The translations under genes and the position numbers were made by a program. A stretch of 22,676 nucleotides of DNA from Deinococcus sp. (GTDB taxonomy: Bacteria; Deinococcota; Deinococci; Deinococcales; Deinococcaceae), in NCBI RefSeq assembly GCF_025362455.1, contig NZ_JANYGJ010000149.1, forward strand, positions 1 to 22,676, written 5' to 3'. This document shows, piece after piece, positions 9,616-17,149 of this stretch (position 1 is its first letter; each line of letters opens with the position of its first letter). The notes beneath the pieces are model-generated. The model was not told the origin of the DNA and did not search any database. It was given only the letters and a program-made list of their open reading frames with translations.

Positions 9616-9663
9616 GCTGATCGGCGACAGGGCTGATCGGCGACGTGGCTGATCGGCGACAGG
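9616..9663. repeat. 16-bp tandem array, three units
   Basis: Units GCTGATCGGCGACAGG (9616-9631), GCTGATCGGCGACGTG (9632-9647) and GCTGATCGGCGACAGG (9648-9663). Each contains a partly palindromic GCTGATCGGC. The array is followed by one further partial GCGGACGGC. There are no spacers of unique sequence, so it is not a CRISPR array. Confidence 0.85.
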
Positions 9664-9701
9664 GCGGACGGCACGCTCACCCTCGTCCGCTCGGACGCCC
9701 T

Positions 9702-9769
9702 GGAGACGCTTCGGCTTCGCTCAGCATGACAAATTTCCTTGGTTGTCACCCTGAGCTTGCCGAAGGGTC
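9702..9769 (-). repeat. Dispersed intergenic repeat, copy B
   Basis: On the minus strand the blocks GACCCTT, CTCAGGGTGACAAC, TTTGTCATGCTGAGCG and GAAGCGTCTCC match copy A (4122-4186) in order and spacing. It lies 55 bases downstream of the META-domain gene. Confidence 0.7.
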
Positions 9770-9824
9770 TGCCGTGGCCGGGGTCGTGCCAGCGGAACTC
9801 CAGCGATTTTTGCCCCGTCGCAGC

Positions 9825-10694
9825 TCAGGGCCGGGTAAACATCCACACGACGCCGCCCTCGCCGGTCAGGGTCAGCGTCTTGCCCTGCACCGTGGCGGCG
9901 GCGCCCGCGCTCAGTAGCGGTGAAAGGGTAGCCACGCCGGGCGGGCAGGCGATCAGGGTACTCACCACCGGGCCAGCGAAGCTCAGGCGGCCACTGGAGG
10001 TATTGGCGTTGCCGCTGAAGGTATTGCAGCCGTCGAAGCCGCTGATGGTGAAGCCGCGCAGGGTAAAGCCGATGGGCCGGGCATCCGCCGAGGGCGCCGC
10101 GCCCGCCGGGAGCTCTTTGAGGGTCCAGGTGCCGTCGACGCTGCTGCGAATGCCCCCGGTGGCGACTTCACCGGTTCCGGATGCCTGCGCAAACACCAGC
10201 CGGTCGTTGCTGCCGGACAACAGCCGCAGCGTCTGGGCGCCGGGCGTGCCGAGCAGCTCGAAGCCCTTCACACCGCGCAGCAGCTTGAGGTAATCGGCCT
10301 CCAGACCATCGATGTAATCCGGGCAGGCTTTGCGAGTAATCGCCAGCGCCCCGAAGCGCAGCACCTCACGCCGCGCCACATACGAGCCGCCGAAGGTGTT
10401 GCAGCCGGTGAACCCAGTCACACGCTTGCCGTCGAAGCTGATGGTCGGGCGCGGCGCCAGCGATCCAAGTGAGGTCGTCTGGCCATTCTGGGTCAGCGAC
10501 ACCAGGGTGTAGCCGCCAATCGGCACGCTGTTGTCGGGCGCCGCCGTGGTGGGGGCAGGCACCGGAGCGGTCCGGGTGGGCGCGGCCAGGTTGGGCGTGG
10601 CCGAGCTGGGGGTAACCTGGGCGGACACCGCCAGGCTGCCGGAGAGTGCCAGGGTGCCCAGCAGCGCGGCGCCGCGAGTCGTCAGTTTCATCAT
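9825..10694 (-). CDS. Secreted protein with two META (HslJ-like) domains
   Basis: 289 aa. Residues 1-25 form a signal peptide (positive KLTTR start, hydrophobic core, cleavage likely after AVSA). A Pro/Thr/Ala-rich linker (26-56) precedes two META domains at about 60-170 and 188-289. Each has the hallmark GxxGCNTFxG (GFTGCNTFGGSY at 95-105, GFDGCNTFSGN at 219-229), followed by a conserved cysteine (KACPD; LIACPP) that may form a disulfide with the first. META domains occur in HslJ, a protein tied to heat and novobiocin resistance, and in exported proteins; their molecular role is poorly known. The start (10694 or the adjacent ATG at 10691) has no ribosome site, but GAGACT 6 bases upstream fits a leaderless promoter. 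The gene is divergent from ftsY. Domain call is secure. Confidence 0.92.
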   Translation of the reverse strand: MMKLTTRGAALLGTLALSGSLAVSAQVTPSSATPNLAAPTRTAPVPAPTTAAPDNSVPIGGYTLVSLTQNGQTTSLGSLAPRPTISFDGKRVTGFTGCNTFGGSYVARREVLRFGALAITRKACPDYIDGLEADYLKLLRGVKGFELLGTPGAQTLRLLSGSNDRLVFAQASGTGEVATGGIRSSVDGTWTLKELPAGAAPSADARPIGFTLRGFTISGFDGCNTFSGNANTSSGRLSFAGPVVSTLIACPPGVATLSPLLSAGAAATVQGKTLTLTGEGGVVWMFTRP

Positions 10695-10700
10695 GAGGCC

Positions 10701-10706
10701 AGTCTC
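10701..10706 (-). promoter_or_regulatory. Possible -10 box of a leaderless promoter (META gene)
   Basis: GAGACT on the minus strand ends 6 bases before the ATG. It differs by one base from the TAGACT seen at the CLC and Uma2 genes. It is weaker than the other candidates in the window. Confidence 0.35.
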
Positions 10707-10804
10707 TCAGGCGCAGGTGACGGGTGGATGACCTGGCGCCGCAGGAAGTCCTCATCTGGCACGGACGGAGGGCACAGCTTGCCGTGCGGCTCCTATCCGG
10801 GCGG

Positions 10805-10810
10805 TACAGT
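10805..10810 (+). promoter_or_regulatory. -10 box of a leaderless promoter (ftsY)
   Basis: TACAGT ends 6 bases before the ATG at 10817. The AAAGG between them is too close to act as a normal ribosome-binding site. The box argues against the longer upstream frame beginning at 10724. Confidence 0.6.
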
Positions 10811-10816
10811 AAAGGC

Positions 10817-11806
<990 letters not shown>

Positions 11807-11909
11807 AGGTTGGGCGGGGCGCCTCTGGGCTGGATGGGCTGTGGGCGGTGATGTTGCGTTGTTTTGACTTCAGCACTGTGCGAATGCGAATGCACCCCCA
11901 CCCCCCAGC

Positions 11910-11949
11910 GGCCAGGCGTGCCCAGGCGCGTCCGTTCTGGCCAAGAAGC
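11910..11949. repeat. 40-base insertion within repeat copy X
   Basis: Present in copy X and absent from copy Y. It is bordered by direct AGC (11907-11909 and 11947-11949) and contains inverted GGCCAG (11910-11915) and CTGGCC (11937-11942). This is the footprint expected of a small hairpin-forming insertion, although deletion from Y is equally possible. Confidence 0.5.
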
Positions 11950-12092
11950 CCCCGCCCCGATGGGGCGAGGGGGTCAGCGCTGCGCTAGGCATGGTACTTC
12001 CAGTTCGTCCCAGACGCACTATCTTTCACCGCGTTCTCCCCATCGTGGCCGCTGACGTAGGGCGCCCGTGCACCGCATCTGCCCATAACTGA

Positions 12093-12125
12093 CTTCGCTG
12101 GAAGGGAGTGGTCTACTTCAGCGGA
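12093..12125 (+). ncRNA. Candidate structured element: conserved hairpin in the 71-bp core (copy X)
   Basis: CGCTGGAAG pairs with CTTCAGCG around an 11-base loop (GGAGTGGTCTA), giving eight base pairs with one bulged G. Copy Y has the identical stem and one loop change. It may act as RNA or DNA; transcription is not shown by the sequence. Confidence 0.35.
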
Positions 12126-12247
12126 AATTTAGAGCGAAAGCGGGGGTTTCAATGCAGCGGCGCCCACTTCGTTTTTCGGCTCCTGCTACCTGTTCTGAAT
12201 ACAGCGTTTTACCAATGCTGTTACCCTCGCCCCTTGCGGGAGAGGGT

Positions 12248-12270
12248 CGGTGCGAAGCACCGGGGTGAGG
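12248..12270 (+). repeat. Hairpin-GGGTGAGG module in copy X
   Basis: CGGTGCGAAGCACCG (12248-12262) has a 6-bp stem and GAA triloop, followed by GGGTGAGG. Compared with 1719-1733 and 20112-20126, the outer three stem pairs change in a compensating way while TGC-GnA-GCA is kept. Confidence 0.6.
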
Positions 12271-12306
12271 GGTGAGTGAGCGCCAGCTCATGCCCTCCAT
12301 CCGGTC

Positions 12307-12327
12307 CCACATCCCACTCTCCTACTC
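12307..12327 (+). repeat. Short heptad array at the mnmA stop codon
   Basis: Units CCACATC, CCACTCT and CCTACTC. The third unit includes the mnmA stop codon (12322-12324). It belongs to the CCACnnn heptad type seen at three other sites. Confidence 0.45.
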
Positions 12328-13470
12328 CGGCAGCACCCGCACATGATCCGCAATCAGCCCGCCGCCGAGCAGCTTCGGCCCGGCGTAGAGCACGGCGCTC
12401 TGGCCGGGGGCGACGGCGAACTGGGGGTCGGTGAATTCGAGTTCGAAGCCGTGTTCGTCGGCGTGCAGAACTTTCGCCTTCACCGGCACGGCCCGGTAAC
12501 GGACCATCACATCGACTTCTGAAGGCAGGTCGGCGAGGTCAATCAGATAGTTGGGCGTCTCGGCCTTCAGGGTGCGCCACAGGCAGTCGTCGTACTCTCC
12601 TACCCAGACGGTGTTGCTCGCCACGTCGAGGTGGACCACGTGCCGGACCAGATGCGACTGGAAGAGATTCAGGCCCTTCTTCTGACCCAACGTATAAAAC
12701 TGGGTGCCCAGGTGCTCGCCTAGCACCTCGCCCGTGCAGACATCGCGCATCTGGCCGAGCTGCTGCGGCACGTACTCGGCCACGAACTCCTTGACGGTGC
12801 CGGGCACGAAACAGATGTTCTGGCTTTCGGGCTTCTGGGCGGTCAGCAGGTTGTGCTCGGCGGCGATTTCACGCACGCGGGGCTTTTCCAGCTCTCCCAC
12901 CGGGAACAGAATGTACGGCAGGGCCTCACGCGGCGTGCCCCACAGGAAGTAGGTCTGGTCCTTGCGCGGATCGTCGCCCCGATGGAAGGCGACGGCGCCG
13001 CCCGGCTCATCGACGCGCTTGACGTAGTGGCCGGTGGCGACGTAATCGCAGCCGAGCATCTTGGCTTTCTTCACCAGCTCGTCGAATTTGACCTTGGTGT
13101 TGCAGTTGACACAGGGATTCGGCGTGCGCCCGGCGGCGTACTCGGCCAGAAACGGGCCGACGATGTGGCGCTGAAATGCTTCGCGGTAATCGAGCAGGTA
13201 AAACGGCACCCCGACCTGCTCGGCCACCCGGCGGGCCTCGTAGGCGGCGTCGGGCGAGCAGCAGGAATCGAAGGTGTCGGTGCGCTTGTCGTCCGGCCAG
13301 AAGCGCATCATGGCGCCCACCACCTGAAAGCCCTGCTGCTTGAGGAGTGCGGCGCTCACGCTGCTGTCCACGCCGCCCGACATGGCGCACAGCACGCGGG
13401 CACCGGCCTTGACCCCAGACGGAACGTTACCAGAACTATGGGTTGTCGTCTGCTCTACCGCCATCGTCAT
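12322..13470 (-). CDS. mnmA: tRNA-specific 2-thiouridylase MnmA
   Basis: 382 aa. MnmA adenylates U34 of tRNAs for Lys, Glu and Gln and replaces the 2-oxygen with sulfur. The PP-loop motif SGGVDSS is at residues 31-37. The catalytic cysteines are Cys120 in TPNPCVNCN, with Cys123 forming a CxxC, and Cys220 in SQNICFVPG. The CxxC-plus-distal-Cys pattern fits members in which these residues act in catalysis or hold an iron-sulfur cluster. ATGHY (146-150) and the C-terminal beta-barrel region (RYRAVPVKAKV, FAVAPGQSAVLY) are present. The N-terminus has about 20 extra residues. The ATG at 13470 has TACACT 8 bases upstream and no ribosome site, suggesting a leaderless transcript. Its 3' end abuts repeat copy X. 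Identity is very secure. Confidence 0.97.
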   Translation of the reverse strand: MTMAVEQTTTHSSGNVPSGVKAGARVLCAMSGGVDSSVSAALLKQQGFQVVGAMMRFWPDDKRTDTFDSCCSPDAAYEARRVAEQVGVPFYLLDYREAFQRHIVGPFLAEYAAGRTPNPCVNCNTKVKFDELVKKAKMLGCDYVATGHYVKRVDEPGGAVAFHRGDDPRKDQTYFLWGTPREALPYILFPVGELEKPRVREIAAEHNLLTAQKPESQNICFVPGTVKEFVAEYVPQQLGQMRDVCTGEVLGEHLGTQFYTLGQKKGLNLFQSHLVRHVVHLDVASNTVWVGEYDDCLWRTLKAETPNYLIDLADLPSEVDVMVRYRAVPVKAKVLHADEHGFELEFTDPQFAVAPGQSAVLYAGPKLLGGGLIADHVRVLPE

Positions 13471-13478
13471 AACACCGA

Positions 13479-13484
13479 AGTGTA
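13479..13484 (-). promoter_or_regulatory. -10 box of a leaderless promoter (mnmA)
   Basis: TACACT on the minus strand ends 8 bases before the mnmA ATG. The same hexamer precedes lysA. Confidence 0.6.
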
Positions 13485-13524
13485 ACAGTTCAGATGACAG
13501 GTGCAGGTGAGCGGGGCGACGGTT

Positions 13525-13713
13525 TCAGGTGCAGTCGTCCGGACGCCCTGGGCTGGACCTGGCCGGGCTGCTTTCCACCGCGTTCCGCAGCACCTCGAAG
13601 CCCAGCTCGGCGATCTCCGGGGCCAGAGCGCTGTCTTCGTCGGCGTAAAGATCATTGAGCTGCTCGGTGACGCTGGCCTCTTCACGCTGCTTCAGAGATT
13701 CACTCCCAGTCAT
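13525..13713 (-). CDS. Small hypothetical protein, 62 aa
   Basis: I do not recognise this protein. It reads MTGSESLKQREEASVTEQLN..., is acidic and charged in its first 35 residues, has a predicted amphipathic helix (PEIAELGFEVLRNAVE, 32-47), and ends in a Ser/Pro/Arg-rich tail with a single cysteine. There is no signal peptide or membrane segment. Support for being real: the ATG at 13713 is preceded 6 bases upstream by TGTACT in the leaderless arrangement used by its neighbours, and the frame fills the gap between mnmA (54 bases downstream) and the divergent lysA promoter. An upstream in-frame extension to 13731 overlaps that box. It may be co-transcribed with mnmA. Confidence 0.55.
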   Translation of the reverse strand: MTGSESLKQREEASVTEQLNDLYADEDSALAPEIAELGFEVLRNAVESSPARSSPGRPDDCT

Positions 13714-13719
13714 GCGTCC

Positions 13720-13725
13720 AGTACA
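13720..13725 (-). promoter_or_regulatory. Possible -10 box of a leaderless promoter (62-aa gene)
   Basis: TGTACT on the minus strand ends 6 bases before the ATG at 13713. It matches TATAAT at four of six positions. Confidence 0.4.
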
Positions 13726-13769
13726 CCACATCCCGCCTGTTTCTAACCCGGAGCCAGCGCCACTTCATT

Positions 13770-13775
13770 TACACT
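13770..13775 (+). promoter_or_regulatory. -10 box of a leaderless promoter (lysA)
   Basis: TACACT ends 7 bases before the lysA ATG at 13783. The intervening CTTCCCC has no ribosome-binding character. Confidence 0.65.
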
Positions 13776-13782
13776 CTTCCCC

Positions 13783-14916
13783 ATGCTCACCGACGCCCAA
13801 CTCCTCGACGCCGCCGCTCAGTTCGGCACGCCGCTGTACGTCTACGACGCCTCCGAGCTGGACGCTGCCCTGAGTCGTGTCCAGACCGCGTTCCATGACG
13901 CCCGGATCTTCTACGCCATGAAGGCCAATCCGAATCTGAGCCTGCTGCGGCGCTGGCACACGGCGGGTGTCGGTTTCGAGTGCGTCAGCCTGGGCGAAAT
14001 CGCGCGGGCAATCAAGGTGGGCGCGTCCGGCCATGACCTGCTGGTCAACGGCCCGGCCAAGAGCGGCGAGGAATACCGCCTGGGTTTTGATCTGGGCGCG
14101 ACCTTCATCGTGGACCGGGCCTCGGAGCTGGAACTGTTGCCGCCGCACTCGAAGGCCCTCGTGCGGGTCAATCCGGGGCTGGACGTCAGCACCCACGACC
14201 ACCTGGCGACCGGCGCGGCCATCAGCAAATTCGGCGTGCCGATGGGCGGGGTGCCCGCCGTGGTAAGCGCCCTGCGAACCGCTGGACACGATTTGCGCGG
14301 CCTGCATGTGCATATCGGCAGCGCCATCGAGAACCCGGACGATTTCACGGCGGCCTTCGCGCGGCTGAGCGAGTTGCGGCCCCTGGTGGGCGGGCTCGAA
14401 GTGCTGGATGTCGGCGGCGGCTGGGGACAAGGCGCCGACCTGAGCGGCATCGCGGCGCAGGCGAGGCACGCAGCGGCGGTGTTCGGGGCGGCCCTGTGGG
14501 TCGAGCCGGGCCGGGCGCTGGTGGCGAGTGCGGGCACGCTGCTGAGCCAGGTGGTGGGCCTCAAGTCGACCGGGCGCGACTTCGTGCTGCTCGACGCGGG
14601 CATGACCGAGCTGCTGCGGCCCATGCTCTACGGCGCCGAGCATCCGGTGAGGGCACTCTGGACGCGGGGCGGCACGCAGGTGTGCGACCTGGCCGGACCC
14701 GCCTGTGAGAGCGGTGACGTGCTGGCGCGGGACGTGCGGCTGCCCACACCCCTGCGCGGCGATGTGGTGGCGCTGCAAGGCGCGGGCGCGTATGGCGCGG
14801 CCATGAGCAGCAACTACCTGACCCGCCCCCGCCCGGCTGAGGTGCTGTGGGACGGCGAGTGGAGGGTGGTGAGGAGACGGGAGAGTGTGGAGGAGATTTG
14901 GGCGGGCGAGGAGTGA
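13783..14916 (+). CDS. lysA: Diaminopimelate decarboxylase
   Basis: 377 aa. LysA is a PLP enzyme that decarboxylates meso-diaminopimelate to L-lysine. The PLP lysine is Lys47 in FYAMKANPN. Other barrel motifs are LHVHIGSA (174-181), DVGGGWG (209-215) and WVEPGRALV (239-247). The substrate-side motifs CESGDVLARD (308-317) and GAYGAAMSSNYLTRPRPAEVL (from 335) are those of LysA, not of ornithine or carboxynorspermidine decarboxylases. Length is slightly short of the typical 400-430 aa. A TACACT box 7 bases upstream of the ATG and the lack of a ribosome site suggest a leaderless mRNA. No other lysine genes are in the window. In the Deinococcus-Thermus group lysine is generally made by the alpha-aminoadipate route, so its physiological role deserves thought. 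Identity is secure. Confidence 0.94.
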   Translation: MLTDAQLLDAAAQFGTPLYVYDASELDAALSRVQTAFHDARIFYAMKANPNLSLLRRWHTAGVGFECVSLGEIARAIKVGASGHDLLVNGPAKSGEEYRLGFDLGATFIVDRASELELLPPHSKALVRVNPGLDVSTHDHLATGAAISKFGVPMGGVPAVVSALRTAGHDLRGLHVHIGSAIENPDDFTAAFARLSELRPLVGGLEVLDVGGGWGQGADLSGIAAQARHAAAVFGAALWVEPGRALVASAGTLLSQVVGLKSTGRDFVLLDAGMTELLRPMLYGAEHPVRALWTRGGTQVCDLAGPACESGDVLARDVRLPTPLRGDVVALQGAGAYGAAMSSNYLTRPRPAEVLWDGEWRVVRRRESVEEIWAGEE

Positions 14917-15000
14917 GGGCTAGGGCTTATATCGACGAATTCACCATCTTCAAATCTCGCCTCTAAAAGTTTGAAGCGGTCCTCGGCAACATCGCTTGGT

Positions 15001-15396
15001 CTAATGCACTCCCTTAAATTCGGTTCCGTTTGGGCTGGTGCAGTCTGACCTTGCGTCGAGCTTGACTTTAACGTAGCTGATATTGCCAATATCTCTAAGA
15101 TCGATGTATTCATTGCCAACATGAATTGAACTGTGAGGAAGCAGTGTCCATGCCGATCTGCGCTGGGTATCGAATTTCCAATAGGCGCAGGAGGCATTAC
15201 CTCCTATAAACACCACGAAGCGCGACCTGCCGAAGTAATCAAACTTGACTTTGAAGATATCGTTGGGAGAGGTATTCTTGGCTTGTTTGGGACCAGACAC
15301 TATGAGGATTGGGATTAAAGCAAGGGATATGACAGGCACCAAAAGCGGCCAATAGCCGTGATTAAACCACCACCCCCAGCCAAGCCATTTACGCAT
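15001..15396 (-). CDS. Small membrane-anchored hypothetical protein, 131 aa
   Basis: I do not recognise a family. The protein starts MRKWLGWGWWFNHGYW, has one strong transmembrane helix at about residues 17-35, and an extracytoplasmic region of about 95 residues with two cysteines (ASCAYW and SDCTSP) that could form a disulfide. The aromatic Trp-rich N-terminus fits an N-in membrane anchor. GAGGGGGAG just before the ATG at 15396 and a 9-base gap after the rph stop support translation as the third gene of murI-rph. The base composition is clearly more AT-rich than its neighbours, with codons such as ATA, TTA and AGA, suggesting recent acquisition. The stop at 15001 may be premature: another frame directly downstream reads like protein (see findings). 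Confidence 0.7.
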   Translation of the reverse strand: MRKWLGWGWWFNHGYWPLLVPVISLALIPILIVSGPKQAKNTSPNDIFKVKFDYFGRSRFVVFIGGNASCAYWKFDTQRRSAWTLLPHSSIHVGNEYIDLRDIGNISYVKVKLDARSDCTSPNGTEFKGVH

Positions 15397-15405
15397 CACT
15401 CCCCC

Positions 15406-16119
15406 TCACAACTGCCCGTGCAGCACCCGTGACAATTCCGCCGCCGCCGCCACGCCCACCTTCACCAACTCGCTGTACGCCTCCACGCTGATCGGACTCC
15501 CCTCCGCCCCGCCCTGAGCTTCCAGAATCAGGCCCGCACTCGTGGTGACCACGTTCAGATCGGCGCTGGCCTGCGCGTCCTCGGCGTAATCGAGGTCCAC
15601 GCGCAGCTCGGTGCCCAGGTAGCCCACGCTGACGGCGCCCAGCTCGTGCGTCAGCGGCCACTCGCTGAGGGTGCCGCGTTTGATGAGCCTATCCGAGAGG
15701 TCGAACAGCGCGGCGTAGCCAGCCAGCAGACTCGCCACGCGGGTGCCCCCGTCGGCCTGAAGCACGTCGCAGTCGATGATGACGGTCTGGTTGCGAAAGG
15801 CCCGCAGATCGAGCACCGAGCGAAAACTGCGGCCCAATAGTCTCTGAATCTCGAAGCGGTGCCCGTTTTGCAGGTTGCGCTCGCGCCCCTGGCGCTCGTG
15901 GGTCGCGTGCGGCAGCATCGAATACTCGGCCATCAGCCAGCCTTCCTTCTTGCCGCGCAGGTGGGGCGGCACTTTGCTGTCCAGACTCACGGTCGCCAGC
16001 ACCCGCGTCTGACCGAGTTCCAGCAAGGCACTACCAGCAGCGTGGATGTTGACATTCCGAGTAACCTTGAGTGGCCGGGCCTCCAGCGCTCCCCGGCCCG
16101 TGCGGATCGGCACGCTCAC
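15406..16119 (-). CDS. rph: Ribonuclease PH
   Basis: 237 aa. RNase PH is a phosphorolytic 3' exoribonuclease that trims tRNA 3' ends and forms a ring-shaped hexamer. The family opening (PIRTGRGALEARPLKVTRNVNIHAAGSALLE region), the RGKKEGWLMAEYSMLP segment, GRSFRSVLDL, and the phosphate-binding VLQADGGTRVAS (residues 119-130) are all present, with normal length. The GTG start at 16119 overlaps the murI stop as GTGA, with AGGTGA upstream inside murI, indicating translational coupling. The gene is followed at once by the small membrane protein. Identity is very secure. Confidence 0.97.
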   Translation of the reverse strand: MSVPIRTGRGALEARPLKVTRNVNIHAAGSALLELGQTRVLATVSLDSKVPPHLRGKKEGWLMAEYSMLPHATHERQGRERNLQNGHRFEIQRLLGRSFRSVLDLRAFRNQTVIIDCDVLQADGGTRVASLLAGYAALFDLSDRLIKRGTLSEWPLTHELGAVSVGYLGTELRVDLDYAEDAQASADLNVVTTSAGLILEAQGGAEGSPISVEAYSELVKVGVAAAAELSRVLHGQL

Positions 16120-17021
16120 CGCGTCACCTGAGCTGGACGTAACGGCGTCTGGACCGTGGCCTGGCCGACCTCCACCACTTCCCCCAGCAGCGCCGCCATG
16201 ACTGGCGCGGCACGTACCGGATCACCCGTGACGAAGTAGCTCACGCCGCCAGACCCGGACACCGGGCCGATCATCAGCACGGCAGGCGCCAGCATCTGAT
16301 GCGTGCGCCGCGCCACCGCCGCCCCCGAATCGAGCAGCGCGAAGGTGTCGCCAAATTCGGCGCGGATGGCGCTCACCAGAAACGGGTAATGCGTGCAGCC
16401 GAGCACCAGTTGGTCGGCCCCGGCCTGAGCCACCGGCCCCAGCACCTCGCGCAGCAGCGCACGCGAGCGCGGCGAATCGGCGTCCCCGGCTTCTATCAGC
16501 GGCACCAGTTCGGGGTGAAAGACCTTGAGCACCGTGACGCCAGCGGGCACGGCGAATTCCTGAATCACCCGTTCGAGCAGCGCCCCGCGCAGCGTGACCG
16601 GCGTGGCGAACACGGCCACCACCCCGGTGCGCGTCGCCGCCACCGCCGGTTTGAGCGCCGGAACCAGTCCGATGATCGGGAAGCCCTGGCCGTAGCGCTG
16701 GCGCAGAAAGTCGAGGCTGAAGGCGCTGGCGGTGTTGCAGGCAATCACCGCGCCCCGGCAACCGGACCAATGGAGCCAGTCCACCGCGTTCGCCGTCAGG
16801 GCACGGACCTCCTCGTCACGGCGCTCACCGTAGGGGACGTGGGCGGTGTCAGCCAGGTAGATGAAGGTTTCACCCGGCAGCTCGCGGCGCAACTCGCGCA
16901 GCACGCTCAGGCCGCCCATCCCCGAATCGAATACGCCGATGGGCCGCTGCACATCTTTTTGCTGCGCTGTGCCCCGCTGCGCTGTGCCCCGCTGCGCTAT
17001 GCCCCGCTGTGCCGTCGCCAT
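16116..17021 (-). CDS. murI: Glutamate racemase
   Basis: 301 aa. MurI makes D-glutamate for peptidoglycan. The catalytic cysteine pair is Cys95 (IACNTASA) and Cys209 (LGCTHYPF); FDSGMGG (31-37) and ADTAHVPYG (57-65) bind substrate. Before the normal start region (QRPIGVFDSG) lies an unusual repetitive lead, residues 3-20, made of (T/I)AQRG units encoded by 15-bp repeats. A C-terminal extension after about residue 265 is variable. The ATG at 17021 is supported by TAGAAT 8 bases upstream with no ribosome site, so the repeat tract is probably translated. A later start near residue 20 has no better signal. It overlaps rph by 4 bases and diverges from the outer-membrane protein gene. Identity is secure. 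Confidence 0.95.
   Translation of the reverse strand: MATAQRGIAQRGTAQRGTAQQKDVQRPIGVFDSGMGGLSVLRELRRELPGETFIYLADTAHVPYGERRDEEVRALTANAVDWLHWSGCRGAVIACNTASAFSLDFLRQRYGQGFPIIGLVPALKPAVAATRTGVVAVFATPVTLRGALLERVIQEFAVPAGVTVLKVFHPELVPLIEAGDADSPRSRALLREVLGPVAQAGADQLVLGCTHYPFLVSAIRAEFGDTFALLDSGAAVARRTHQMLAPAVLMIGPVSGSGGVSYFVTGDPVRAAPVMAALLGEVVEVGQATVQTPLRPAQVTR
16962..17015 (-). repeat. 15-bp in-frame tandem repeat at the murI 5' end
   Basis: Between codons 3 and 20 the gene repeats a 15-bp unit encoding (T/I)AQRG three times plus a partial TAQQK. On the plus strand the unit reads GCCCCGCTGCGCTGT. The tract precedes the conserved racemase fold. Confidence 0.88.
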
Positions 17022-17029
17022 ACAGCGCG

Positions 17030-17035
17030 ATTCTA
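17030..17035 (-). promoter_or_regulatory. -10 box of a leaderless promoter (murI)
   Basis: TAGAAT on the minus strand ends 8 bases before the murI ATG. No -35 box is clear. Confidence 0.62.
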
Positions 17036-17074
17036 GCGCTGCCGAGCCTGGGCCGCTGCGCTGAACCTGACGCC

Positions 17075-17088
17075 AAACTGGCCGGTTT
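17075..17088. promoter_or_regulatory. Near-palindrome in the murI/outer-membrane-gene divergent region
   Basis: AAACTGGCCGGTTT is palindromic at six of seven pairs. It lies between the divergent murI and beta-barrel genes, where an operator could sit. A weak plus-strand promoter (CTGACG, 17-base spacer, TAAAGA) would overlap it. Both readings are tentative. Confidence 0.25.
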
Positions 17089-17149
17089 CTAAAGACGTTG
17101 TGTGGCTTCCGGTCGGTCGCCGCTCATGCAAGCGGGGCAAGGTAGGGGA

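Larger units (their letters stand above)
9378..9824. other. Intergenic region between the META-domain gene and the NYN gene
   Basis: About 450 bases without a gene. It holds the NYN ribosome-binding site, a weak minus-strand promoter candidate (TTGCAC at about 9446-9451 and TATTTT nearer the gene), a 16-bp tandem array (9616-9663), and dispersed repeat copy B (9702-9769). No terminator with a T tract is visible downstream of the META gene. Confidence 0.5.
11853..12294 (+). repeat. Long non-coding repeat, copy X
   Basis: This 442-base segment matches the reverse complement of 20083-20497 along its length. Block order: GTTGCGTTGTTTTGA; GCGAATGCACCCCCACCCCC; a C-rich/G-rich hairpin (11949-11973); GGTACTTCC; a 71-bp core (12058-12128) with three differences from copy Y; weaker similarity to 12230; and a closing CCTCGCCCC...GGGGTGAG segment ending GCTCATGCC. 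Copy X carries a 40-base insertion (11910-11949) absent from Y. Stops interrupt all three frames of the core in this orientation in one copy or the other. It fills the ftsY-mnmA gap between two convergent genes. It is reminiscent of the small non-coding repeats described in Deinococcus genomes, but I cannot assign it to a named family. Confidence 0.85.

Noticed and set aside
9616..9663. CRISPR array
   Set aside because: The 16-bp units are contiguous with no spacers, and no cas genes are present; the same holds for the heptad arrays.
10724..10816. Upstream extension of ftsY
   Set aside because: It overlaps the -10 box at 10805 and adds unconserved residues; MSWLTRLRDGL is the natural N-domain start.
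12230..12270. Rho-independent terminator between ftsY and mnmA
   Set aside because: The CCTCGCCCC...GGGGTGAGG pairing is strong, but there is no T tract on either strand and the segment belongs to the dispersed repeat.
14814..15197. 127-codon minus-strand frame as a complete gene
   Set aside because: Its 3' half is antisense to lysA and its 5' half is out of frame with the 131-aa protein; only the 14930-15000 portion looks protein-like, so I report it as a possible frameshifted tail.
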